Shown here one piece after another: positions 1 through 8,004 of a stretch of 13,500 nucleotides of DNA. The stretch is from the NCBI RefSeq assembly GCF_037975245.1, contig NC_092579.1, forward strand, positions 17,388,178-17,401,677, in the 5' to 3' direction. The DNA is from Apostichopus japonicus. Its lineage: Eukaryota > Echinodermata > Holothuroidea > Aspidochirotida > Stichopodidae. The translations under genes were made by a program, and so were the position numbers. The notes under the pieces were generated by a model, which made no database searches, had not been told where the DNA came from, and was given only the letters and a program-made list of their open reading frames with translations. Position 1 is the stretch's first letter, and the number at the start of each line of letters is the position of its first letter.

Positions 1-889
1 TGCCTTGTAGTAATATGTTTTCATTTTATAAGTATATTGTAATATTTGGCAGCAACATTTTTTTTATTTTTAATTCTACTGCCAAATCTTCTCTTCAACT
101 TCTTTTTCACTGGGTACTACATTGAATTGTTTTCAAAAGTTGCTTCTTTTTTGTGGCCTAAAATTGTTCCAGAGACAAATTATGAACCAATTTTGCCTTA
201 TTTTGGTACATGACACATCTAACGTTACACCTCATGTAGTCTTGAGGTTACATTTAGTTGTCAATCACAGTCTTGCAGTAACCAAAGAGGCAAGACCTTC
301 TAAAATGCCCTCAAGCATAACTAGTGAACAGATAGACAAATAATGTTGTTCATTTGAAGTTTAGAGAGCTGCTCACACACTTGAACAATTATGTAACTGA
401 GTGTGCTAATGTGACTGTGATACTGTTAATCTGCACGTGATTGACAGATTCCTTAACCTGGCAGTTAACACTTGATTTGACAATAAAGCTACAAGCAATC
501 TACACAGTTTGCACTCTTTGATAACAAAATGGCTGCTCAAAAGTGGCATTCCACACAATATATAATACAATTGTGAAATCATAGCATGGTTCTAACTTCT
601 CTTGCCAATGGGCAGTGGTCTTTAAACTAAGTTATGTTTGTTGGGATTGACCTTAATTTAATTAAGGTTCTATCTTGCTAATTTTGACCTGACGTGATTC
701 TGTAGTATTATTTGTAACTTCCTTTGCAACTAGTAATCTTTACATGAAAATGTATGTTAACAAACATGTCTCATAACGTCCACCTACAATACCTCTCAAT
801 AACTGTCTGCAGGAACTAATACACCGAGCATCAGAGTACAAGCTCATCAGTAGTTTTGAGACTCTGCAGCATTGCTGCTCTAGTTTCTA
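1..889. other. AT-rich DNA, no gene recognised
   Basis: I see no coding region, RNA gene or mobile element here that I can support. One 73-codon plus-strand ORF (122-343) has no recognisable motif and no convincing splice or promoter context, so it is treated as chance. A short perfect inverted repeat with 9-bp arms and a single central base lies at 650-668 (arm ACCTTAATT); it is AT-rich and may be no more than chance. Confidence 0.5.
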
Positions 890-902
890 TGTGTGTGTGT
901 GT
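890..902. repeat. (TG)n microsatellite
   Basis: Six and a half copies of TG in a row. It is short, simple-sequence DNA of the kind common in animal genomes. Confidence 0.8.
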
Positions 903-1038
903 AATTTTGTAACAGTAATTAAAGCAGTAGAGACAACATTTGCTATATTTGGTAAAAGATTCAATATCTATTCATAGTTATCATAAAGTCATTAATATTA
1001 GAAGCGCCATTTTCATCATTATTCAATCATTACCATTT

Positions 1039-1051
1039 CCCCCCCCCCCCC
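1039..1051. repeat. Poly-C homopolymer tract
   Basis: Thirteen consecutive C residues stand out in an otherwise AT-rich region, preceded by TTT and followed by ATATG. The exact length is likely to vary between individuals and is prone to sequencing error. Confidence 0.85.
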
Positions 1052-1366
1052 ATATGATTTAAAATTTCAAACTATTAAATAATCTTTATTTGTATAAAAC
1101 AAACAATTAGTATCTACATTATAAAGAAATAGTGTCTAGAATTTGACTTTCAGACTCTACAGTATGATTTATCAAAACTGCCGATAGTGAAAAGGAAAAA
1201 TATCAACAGGTTTTCGTTTAATAAAATATAAGATAAGATCAATGGAGACAGGGAATAATGTAATTGACTTATGAACACATTTAAGTTAGAGTGATGTATT
1301 GGTTTAATTGCTAAATACATAAGTTGGAATTAAAAAGAATGTGTGTTGGTCTTTATTTATGTAAGG

Positions 1367-1504
1367 ATGCCGTGTACAAAATACAAAGAAGCAGCGTTTT
1401 TTATTTTACCACTTTTGTTCGGTGGCGCCATGTATTTAAACATGCAACGACAGAAATCAAGAGCAAATCAAAAGCAAAATCAAGAGGTCAGTGGTTATGA
1501 ATAG
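1367..1504 (+). CDS. Weak candidate small ORF, one hydrophobic segment
   Basis: A 45-codon ATG-to-TAG ORF. The start has A at -3 (AAGG before ATG), an acceptable animal initiation context. Residues 9-24 (AAFFILPLLFGGAMYL) form one membrane-length hydrophobic stretch, preceded by K5 and K7 and followed by a basic, glutamine-rich tail (QRQKSRANQKQNQE). This is the layout of a small single-pass membrane protein, or of the first exon of a longer one. I do not recognise the family. An ORF this short is easily found by chance in AT-rich DNA, and no TATA box, polyadenylation signal or strong donor site confirms it. Confidence 0.15.
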   Translation: MPCTKYKEAAFFILPLLFGGAMYLNMQRQKSRANQKQNQEVSGYE

Positions 1505-1959
1505 TTACCAGACGTTATGGCAGCCTGTCAAGAGATGAATGTCAATGAGAACACTATACAATAACTATACAATATCTGCACGTCGTAGGAACAATGTTAT
1601 CATCACCTTACGACAATTCAAAAGGATGCATGCAATTGACATCATTATGACATATTAATTAACAAATCTATGAGCAGTGATGTTAATCCAATGCAGAATA
1701 TTTAAAGTAGTTGCAACAACAACTTAATACCAAAAAATATAATATTGATTATATACTGCTTTAACTACCAAATATAGTTGTGCTGTTCTATATTGCTTTA
1801 AGTTGCAACCTCTAAAAGCGTAATACATGACAAAATGACTGGCAAAATGCATGGCTCAATTACTGCAGACAATTGAAGTTGTTTAAGGAGAATGTTAATA
1901 TTTTTCGACTATGTACGTACTATTCCTTTAAGACTAATCATAAAGTTAACAACTCTCTC
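1505..1959. other. AT-rich spacer, no gene recognised
   Basis: Stops are dense in all frames. The only visible structure is two loosely similar stretches around 1745-1815 (tataCTGCTTTAActac and tataTTGCTTTAAgttg) and a GTACGTAC palindrome near 1913. Nothing here supports a gene. Confidence 0.5.
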
Positions 1960-2363
1960 TTAAAGGCATTGAATACTCGCCCCAAACCGCGTGCCGCCCT
2001 CTGAAAAAAAACTTTCCGTTGCTTGCAAGTGAAGTTTTTTCTTATTGCTACAAAATGCAGACAGTAATGAAACGTGATACTCTGTTATATTTTATGTAGA
2101 CCTGAGGTCAGGGAGTTCCATAACAACTCCCTGCTGAGATGTCCATATCGCTTCTATGTACACTGTGTTATGGGTATTGACGGTAGCTGCATGTACAGCT
2201 GTACACTAGTGTATAATTACCGACGGTAGCGCGTCTGTGTGTATTTTCTGAGATCGATGGTGACGTCTAACACTTCTGTTACACCTCAGTCGAAACTAGG
2301 TCAGATTACCAGCATGAGACTTTTTTTTTGTTTTTTTTGTGCGCGAGTCTTCACACCCTTTAA
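1960..2363. mobile_element. TTAA-flanked MITE, Kolobok-like
   Basis: TTAA occurs at 1960-1963 and 2360-2363. Reading inwards from each TTAA, the left end (1964-1983, AGGCATTGAATACTCGCCCC) and the complement of the right end (AGGGTGTGAAGACTCGCGCA) match at 14 of 20 positions, including TGAA and ACTCGC blocks. The enclosed 396 bp has no ORF, so the element would be non-autonomous. TTAA target duplications are known for piggyBac and Kolobok; ends starting with purine-G rather than CCC/CCY favour Kolobok, which is an inference from end sequence alone. A-rich runs lie just inside the left end and T-rich runs just inside the right end, also roughly symmetrical. The interior holds a strong hairpin (2109-2133) and two palindromes (2193-2204, 2203-2212). 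Confidence 0.6.
2109..2133. repeat. Perfect hairpin inside the MITE
   Basis: Nine-base arms CAGGGAGTT (2109-2117) and AACTCCCTG (2125-2133) are perfectly complementary around a 7-base loop. They sit near the middle-left of the TTAA element. Whether this serves transposition or is an older nested feature cannot be told. Confidence 0.7.
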
Positions 2364-2413
2364 TAGTATATGAAACAAGAATGATGGTAAATTACATGGT
2401 CATTATTTATAGT

Positions 2414-3290
2414 ACTGAAAGTACTATTCCCAGGTGTCCTGTATGAAGTTTGTCAAGTCCCATACGGATCACAATTCTGGTACCCTTGTTTATTATGTCA
2501 TCTTTCACACTTTCTTCAGACCTTATATTCCAGCATTCAGTTATAATGGCTAGGCACAACATTTTTTCACTTGGTCATTCTTTAAGGATAGCTTCTTTTA
2601 GGTTCACCATACCTTCATCATTGTGTGTACTCTGCTTAATCAACTCCATATTTGTGTAGATAAAGCTAGGCTTTGTACAATAAAATCAACAATCATGTTG
2701 AATTACATGTAGCCTATCATATGATAACTTGCCTAGAGCACGCGAGAGAGTATCGACAGGAATTAATTCCTTTCTTGGGGTATATGATACCTTCAAATCA
2801 CATTTTTTAGGTCACAGCATAAACCGTTGTACTCTGAAGGTTAAATAGCTTATTAAATAATACTATCAAAGGTTTGTGATCAGTCTCTGCTTGTACTCTG
2901 TGACCATTTTCTCTTATGTCTCTGTAAAAAGAATTGCTCCTAAACCTATTTGTGAAGCGTCTGATGAGATTCTTTTGTCTTTGCTCGGGTCAAAAATGCC
3001 AACACAGGGGTGCACTTATTAGTAAATCTTTCAGATAAACCCTAGATTTATCATGGTTTTGTGCCCACGCTCACTCATTCTGGTCACTAATAAGTGATCT
3101 AAAAAAACTGTTTTGGTTGATAAGCTGGTACAGCTTTACCATACCAAGGAATTTTTGTTGATCCTTATGTCTTCTGGTTTCTTCATGTTATTTTGATGTT
3201 AATGTTTTTTTTGGTCTGGCATAATGCCTGTATCTGTTAACTTATCTCCTAGGAATGTTAACTCAGACAATCCAAATAAGAATGAAAACT
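2414..3290 (-). pseudogene. pol: Decayed Ty3/gypsy pol fragment (RT-RNase H-integrase)
   Basis: On the minus strand, conserved pol motifs occur in canonical order across broken frames. Near 3245-3265 is the end of reverse transcriptase (ELTFLGDKLTDTGI) and near 3135-3155 the FLGMVKLY block. Near 2930-2963 is the start of RNase H (SDASQIGLGAIL), followed by ETDHKPL near 2866-2887. A YTPRKELIPVDTLSRA block lies near 2737-2790. Near 2420-2500 is the integrase zinc-binding region with KGTRIVI and LHTGHLGI. These are hallmark blocks of Ty3/gypsy (Metaviridae-type) LTR retrotransposons. At least two frameshifts and several stops separate them, and gag, protease, most of RT, the integrase core and LTRs are absent from the window, so this is an old truncated copy without activity. 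The plus-strand ORF over 2450-2659 is its shadow. Confidence 0.85.
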
Positions 3291-3302
3291 CAGATAACCG
3301 GT

Positions 3303-3366
3303 GCTGTGGCCGAGTGGATAAAGGCGATGGCATTTGAAGTACTTCCATTCATATCCAAGCCACACA
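3303..3366 (+). pseudogene. tRNA-Ser-like relic
   Basis: The 5' half closely resembles a eukaryotic serine tRNA: acceptor GCTGTGG (3303-3309), then an A-box-type TGGCCGAGTGG (3307-3317) and AAGGCGATGG. Downstream, CCACAC can pair with part of the acceptor, and ATTCATATCC is a poor B-box-like match (consensus GTTCGAATCC). A proper variable arm and T arm are missing, so a functional tRNA is unlikely. It may be a decayed tRNA pseudogene or the head of an old tRNA-Ser-derived SINE; no SINE body or tail is clear. It begins about a dozen bases past the point where gypsy similarity ends. Confidence 0.45.
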
Positions 3367-3546
3367 AAACAACATACTAATTGATAATATTTCAAACAAG
3401 ATGTTCTTCTGCTCCTTTTGGTACTATTCCTGACGTTTAGTAACAGTTGAAGTTTTAAGCAATATATTAAGTCTCTTTCAATGTTAGTTTGAGAAGTTAT
3501 TAAAGACATAAAATACATAAATTACTCCATTCTGTTTTATCTCTGT
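3367..3546. other. Short spacer, no gene recognised
   Basis: AT-rich sequence between the tRNA-like relic and the transposase-like fragment. An 86-codon minus-strand ORF crosses it and the tRNA relic (3258-3518), but it shows no motif and overlaps the end of the gypsy fragment in a frame unrelated to it. Confidence 0.4.
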
Positions 3547-3735
3547 CTAACTGGGTGACTCTTCATATAGTGCCTCATACATGTGTATACTCAATATGCA
3601 TACTACAGTACTGAAATTTAAGCAACGAAGTTCCCAATGGTTGACATATTCCCTGGCTTGATATGAAGTCATTCCATCTGCATGGCTGGCATCTACTGTA
3701 TGTCTAAGTTGTTCTTGGGTCCACAGGATGCGTCT
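3547..3735 (-). pseudogene. Pipsqueak-HTH fragment, pogo-like transposase remnant
   Basis: Reading from the stop at 3736-3738 leftwards, a 62-codon minus-strand frame begins RRILWTQEQLRHTVDAS and continues HADGMTSYQAREY. The pattern W-x-x-E-x-L, then DA, then DGMxSYQA, matches the first two helices of a pipsqueak-type helix-turn-helix, the DNA-binding domain that starts pogo/Tigger-like transposases and related CENP-B/jerky proteins. After AREY the frame loses the pattern; a one-base shift gives GI followed by a GTSL block, close to the usual GIPxxTL recognition helix. I infer an old frameshifted fragment. No DDE catalytic domain or terminal repeat is visible nearby. Confidence 0.45.
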
Positions 3736-4088
3736 TTAACACAATTCCTCAATTTGGTGCTACTAAGCTCCTCTGGTGGGACAAATGTCCCTGTCTGACC
3801 GGATACAACTTGGCCTCCTTCCCTCTGAAACTTTATTTACACCGAGGGTCCAGTAAGCATTGGCACTTAGCTGTGGACTGAGATTAAAAGAAAAATGTAC
3901 TTGTTACTTTGGCACCATTTTGTCAAAGTTATTTTGTCAGATTTAGAGGCAAAAATGCTCAGGAAACCTTTGTAATATACACAGATCTCTAATAAAGACG
4001 CTGTTCGCAAAACGTTCCAAAATCTTTGAAGTCGATTATATTGACTAGTTTCTCAGTTAAATCTTGTCTTCTATCATTCTTTGCACAG
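3736..4088. other. Spacer, possible decayed coding DNA
   Basis: No feature I can support. A minus-strand frame in 3700-3830 (containing GQTGTFVPPEELSSTKLRN) reads protein-like but overlaps the HTH fragment in a different frame, so at most one is meaningful. The right end (4060-4088) is pyrimidine-rich and ends TTTGCACAG, a good 3' splice-site shape leading into the coding remnant that follows. Confidence 0.35.
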
Positions 4089-4714
4089 CTATTCAACTGC
4101 ATAGACTTTCAAAAAATGCTTACAAACAAAACTAGTGAAGAAGCAACAGGAAACTGCTTATCTGTGAAGGATAACATAAGAATATTATCTAAAAGAATGA
4201 TTAGAAGGAAAGGCATATTTGGAAGGCGTGCAACAACCTTCAAAATAGGGCACAGGTTCGGCTTCTCAGCTCGTACAGCTGATGAAGCTGATGCCAATTG
4301 CACAGGTGATAAGCCTCGTCTTTCTGATAGAGATGTGGCACCTATTTCTTCTTGCAAACCTGCTTTTAATAGACTCACGAAGGAAGAGTATGAGAGAGTT
4401 GTTAACACACCTTTAAATTAGGACATGAGATATTTTCACCCTAGTCACAACAAACTATGTTACTCGTGCCTATTAAGCAGTATGCTAGCAAGCTGGATAA
4501 CATGGCTCAAAATGGCAATGCAGGTGGTGCAGAATCTACAGGAAGCATGGTATTAACTTTGCAAGTCTTGTTAATTAGGATCCTATCATAGTGACACGAT
4601 GGCTCACAGAGAGACAAGCAATGGAAGTACGGGGTCTTCGTATCTCTTTCTGATATGAAGAAATTGTGGGCCAAGGTTCAAAGGTTGTGTTTGAATGCAC
4701 ACTTTATATATTAA
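4089..4714 (+). pseudogene. Decayed coding remnant, family unknown
   Basis: Three successive stretches read like protein. Frame 1 runs open to the TAG at 4419-4421; its first ATG is at 4116, giving 101 codons that end KPAFNRLTKEEYERVVN and TPLN. The frame then shifts: 4445-4591 contains KQYASKLDNMAQNGNAGG and AESTGSMVLTLQVLL. After TAG TGA, the same frame continues to the TAA at 4712 with DKQWKYGVFVSLSDMKKLW. Charged, low-stop composition across three adjoining segments in one direction suggests a single old coding exon with a frameshift and internal stops. A pyrimidine tract ending in CAG (4087-4088) would make a plausible acceptor just before it. It faintly recalls an uncharacterised multicopy protein family of aquatic invertebrates, but I cannot name it. 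The opposite-strand ORF (4109-4408) is the alternative reading. Confidence 0.4.
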
Positions 4715-5011
4715 AAAGTCAGTTCTTACCTCTCTATAAAGTATTAAACCAAGAGTAGTAAACCTGGCAGGAATCCCTCAGAACTAAACATCGCATTGCA
4801 GTCAGGCTTGCATCAAACTTAGATCAGTTCAAGTGCAGCTCGTAGATTGTTCGGCAGGATCTCTCTTCCGAGTCCTGCTGTCGGTAAACTACAAAAGTCA
4901 GCCACCCAGTTGGACCTGTTATGAAAGAAATGAATGAAAATTAAATGGCAGAAAAAAGTGGAATGATAAAGGAGACACTGCAACTGATTGGTCTCTCAAA
5001 GACTCTCTAAT
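4715..5011. other. Spacer before the satellite, no gene recognised
   Basis: No coding or RNA gene seen. A small hairpin with 6-base arms (GCAGGA 4854-4859, TCCTGC 4873-4878) is the only structure. Satellite similarity begins abruptly near 5012. Confidence 0.45.
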
Positions 5012-7130
5012 TTAGGTTTTGAGGAAGGAACTTTCCCACCTCAAAGGCCCATCACGTACAGCAGCTGGACAACTCATACAAAGGCAGAGACCCTTCCTCA
5101 ATGCCATTAAAAAATGCAGCAGGAAAGCAATATGCAGCTATGGCCTCAAAAAACATGAATCGTTGATAACTTGCAGACAGTAGCAACCCACTGCCATTAA
5201 GTCATGTTTAAATAAACTATATGATCTTGGATTCTTCCATTGGTGAACTGTGCTTTCTATGATTTAACATAGACAGTATGTAGACTGTAAGAATCCAATG
5301 GTATATGTTCATGATGAATTATGTAGCATTTTGATATGTTGAAGGTGGAACCTTCCCACCTCAAAGGCCCATCACACACAGCAGCTGGACATCTCATACT
5401 ACAGCAGAGATCCTCCTTCAGTACCAATACAAATTGCAGCAGCAAGACAATATGCATATATGGCCTCAAATAACATGCCTCGTTGATAACTTGCAGACAG
5501 TTCCAAACAACCGCCATTAAATCATGTTTAAAATAAACTATATGCTCTTGGATTCTTCCATTGGTGAACTGTGCTTTCTATGATTTAACATAGACAGTAT
5601 GTAGACTGTTGCAAACCACTGCTATCTGTTCATGTTGAATTATGTAGCAATTTGATAATTTAAGGGAGGAACCTTCCCACCTGAAAGACCATCACATACA
5701 GCAGCTAGACAACTCATACAAAGGCAGAGACCCTTCCTCAGTGCCATTACAAAATGCAGCAGGAAAGCAATATGCACCTAAGGCTTCAAAATGCATGAAT
5801 CGTTGATAATTTTCAGACAGTAGCAACCCACTGCCATTAAGTCATGTTTAAATAAACTATATCATCTTGGATTCTACCATTACTGATTTGTGCTTTCTCT
5901 CATTTAGCATTGACACAATTACAGTATGTAGACTGTAAGAATCACTGGTATCTGTTTATGTTGAATTATGTAGCATTTTGATATTTTAAGGAAGGAACCT
6001 TCCCACCTCAAAGGCCCATCACATACAACACCTGGACGACTCAAACAAAAGCAGAGACCCGCCCTCAGTACCAATACAAAATGCAGAAGCAAGACAATAT
6101 TCATATATGGCCTCAAATAACATGACTCGTAGATAACTTGCAGACAGTTGCAAACCACCGCCTTTAAATCATGTTAAAAATAAACTATATGCTCTTGGAT
6201 TCTTCCATTGGTGAACTGTGCTTGCTATGATTTAACATTGACAGTATGTAGACTGTTGCAAATCACTGCTATCTGTTCATGTTGAATTATGTAGCATTTT
6301 GATGGAGGAACCTTCCCACCTGAAAGACCATCACATACAGCAGCTAGACAACTCATACAAAGGCAGAGACCCTTCCTCAGTGCCATTACAAAATGCAGAA
6401 GCAGGAAAGCAATATGCACCTATGGCTTTCAAAAACATGAATCGTTGATAATATCCAGACAGTAGCAACCCACTGCCATTAAGTCATGTTGAAATAAACT
6501 ATATCATCTTGGATTCTACCATTACTGATTTGTGCTTTCTCTCATTTAGCATTGACACAATTACGGTATGTAGACTGTAACAAATCACTGGTATCTGTTT
6601 TATTCAATTATGTAGCATTTTGATATTTTAAGGAAGGAACCTTCCCACCTCAAAGGCCCATCACAAACAACAGCTGGACGACTCATACAAAAGCAGAGAC
6701 TCTCCCTCGATACCAATATAAAATGCAGAAGCAAGACATATGCATATATGGCCTCAAATAACATGAATCGTTGATAATTTGCAAAAAGTAGCAAACCCCT
6801 ACCATTAAATCATGTTTAAATAAACTATGTGATCTTGGATTCTACCATTAATGATTTGTGCTTTCTCTTACTTAACATTGACACATTGTCAGTATGTAGA
6901 CTTTAATTAACCTCTGCTATCTTTTCATGTTGAATTATGTAGCATTTTGATATTTTGAGGATGGAACCTTTACACCTCAAAGGCCCATCACATACAGCAG
7001 CTGAAAAACTCATACAAGAGCGGAGACCCTTACTCGGTACCAACACAAAAACAAAAACCACTACTATCTGTTAAAGTTGACTTATGTAGCATTTGGATAT
7101 TTTGAGAAAGGCACCTTCAAACCTTTAAAG
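5012..7130. repeat. Satellite array, left block of ~320-330 bp monomers
   Basis: Six full monomers begin near 5021, 5341, 5662, 5988, 6301 and 6630 (spacings 320, 321, 326, 313, 329, 327), followed by a shortened one at 6957 (about 146 bp) and a broken one at 7104. Each carries the same landmarks: ggaaggaacc, cccatcacatacagcagctgg, aactcatacaaaggcagag, tatggcctcaaataacatga, ctcgttgataacttgcag, aaataaactatat, cttggattctxccattg, and tgaattatgtagcatttt. Two monomer types alternate from 5662: one with CTGAAAGACC and CAGCTAGAC (5662, 6301) and one with CTCAAAGGCCC and GACGACTC (5988, 6630). The shortened monomer at 6957 joins the aacacaaaa region directly to ccactactatctgtt, an internal deletion different from those in the HOR block. 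Confidence 0.9.
5662..6300. repeat. Two-monomer repeat unit, left copy
   Basis: A 639-bp dimer of the two alternating monomer types. Private markers include cattactgatttgtgctttctctc in the first monomer and catgttaaaaataaac and gtgcttgctatg in the second. The same combination in the same order returns at 12200-12845, so this dimer existed as a unit before the central HOR block was amplified or inserted between the two copies. Confidence 0.7.
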
Positions 7131-7157
7131 TATAGTGCGAAATGACATGAGCAGATT

Positions 7158-7258
7158 CTGATTGGTTATTCAGTTTTATGTGACGTATTCCTTATAGTGT
7201 TTCCGCCTCTTGCCCATTTAGCACGTTTAAGGTTATTTTCATTATCGTGACGACAAAA
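7158..7258 (+). promoter_or_regulatory. Candidate promoter, NF-Y and CRE-like motifs
   Basis: CTGATTGGTT (7158-7167) is a full match to an inverted CCAAT box as bound by NF-Y. TGACGT (7181-7186) is a CRE half-site. Both lie 70-100 bp upstream of an ATG with good context. No TATA box is at a standard distance. This arrangement is typical of animal housekeeping-type promoters, but the motifs are short and could be chance. Confidence 0.3.
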
Positions 7259-7274
7259 ATGTCGAGTTTGTCAG
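7259..7274 (+). CDS. Candidate first coding exon (MSSLS + split codon)
   Basis: ATGTCGAGTTTGTCAG is followed at once by GTAAGG, a strong 5' splice donor (AG is replaced by CAG before GT). The ATG is preceded by ACAAAA, giving A at -3. Together with the CCAAT and CRE-like motifs upstream, it fits a very short first coding exon of five residues plus one base of a split codon (phase 1). No second exon is recognisable, so the gene, if real, would have a first intron reaching into or across the satellite, or the promoter belongs to an inserted transposon or retrocopy. The product is unknown. Confidence 0.25.
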
Positions 7275-7408
7275 GTAAGGTGTTTGAATTTTATAAATTT
7301 TAATGGACTATAAATGGTTTATACAACTGCACTTGTGTTACAAACACTATCAAGCCGATTTATGGCAGATTATAAGTCATTTGCTACGTTGAATTCCCTC
7401 CTATGTTA

Positions 7409-7470
7409 ACTATCGTAATGAAGACGATTAGGCATGCCTCTTCAACAAAGGCTATGCCATCTTCGATAGT
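7409..7470. repeat. Imperfect inverted repeat
   Basis: Outer arms ACTATCG (7409-7415) and CGATAGT (7464-7470) and inner arms GGCAT (7431-7435) and ATGCC (7454-7458) can fold into an interrupted hairpin. A short flanking match, TCCT on the left and AGGA on the right, extends the symmetry. It may be a relic of a small foldback element within the interrupting segment. Confidence 0.5.
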
Positions 7471-8004
7471 AGGAAATACATACGAATTGGCTTGTATATA
7501 GTGTATACACTTGTGTACATTGTGGCGTGTTAGTAAAGTAACGTTAATCTCATTGGTAAGGTAAACGATGGGCGTAAACGATTTAAACCTTTAACAAAAA
7601 TAGATATATGATATCCAATCCCGACGCATCCATCATGTTTTCTGCGTCATAACAGTGATCAAGAACTGGAATAATAGATCAGATATAAAGGATTTCTGAG
7701 CCTTGAGGTACGGTTATCAAGACAAAGAAATGGTACAGAAAATTATGAATTGAAACCTGAGGTTTGTTAATGTTTATATATACAATACCAACGTGTCAAT
7801 GTAATGTCATACAAAGCACACATCAGGGACCCTTCTTCAGAACCACACAAAGTACAGCAGGACAGCTGGAAATATCTATGACCTCAAATAACATGACAGG
7901 TTCATAATTTGCAGGCAGTAAAAAACCACTGGCATTAAATCATGTTTACAATATCCAATATGATCTTTGACTCTTTCATTGGTGATCTGTGCATTTTATA
8001 ATTT

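Larger units (their letters stand above)
7131..7806. other. Non-satellite segment interrupting the array
   Basis: Satellite similarity stops after cctttaaag at 7130 and resumes at tcatacaaag (7807); only about 27 bp of monomer is missing between these points, so the segment looks inserted into one monomer. TTAA lies at the left junction (7125-7128). A 10-bp direct repeat, aaacctttaa, occurs at 7119-7128 and again at 7585-7594, which could be a target duplication of a smaller 456-bp insertion or chance. No long ORF or clear terminal inverted repeats are seen. The segment has more CpG than the satellite and includes the promoter-like and first-exon-like features annotated within it. Confidence 0.6.

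Noticed and set aside
122-343. 73-codon plus-strand ORF
   Set aside because: No motif, no supporting context, and of a length expected by chance.
2450-2659. Plus-strand 69-codon ORF rich in hydrophobic residues
   Set aside because: It lies antisense to the integrase zinc-binding part of the gypsy relic and is its shadow.
3258-3518. 86-codon minus-strand ORF
   Set aside because: It runs across the tRNA-like relic and the gypsy edge with no recognisable motif.
4109-4408. Minus-strand 99-codon ORF
   Set aside because: It overlaps the plus-strand coding remnant. The plus strand is preferred because coding character continues downstream in shifted frames and a splice acceptor precedes it, but this is not certain.
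4851-4885. Second SINE tail resembling the gagtcctgctg part of the 11.4-kb SINE
   Set aside because: Only a short stretch is similar, and no head, body or duplications are found around it.
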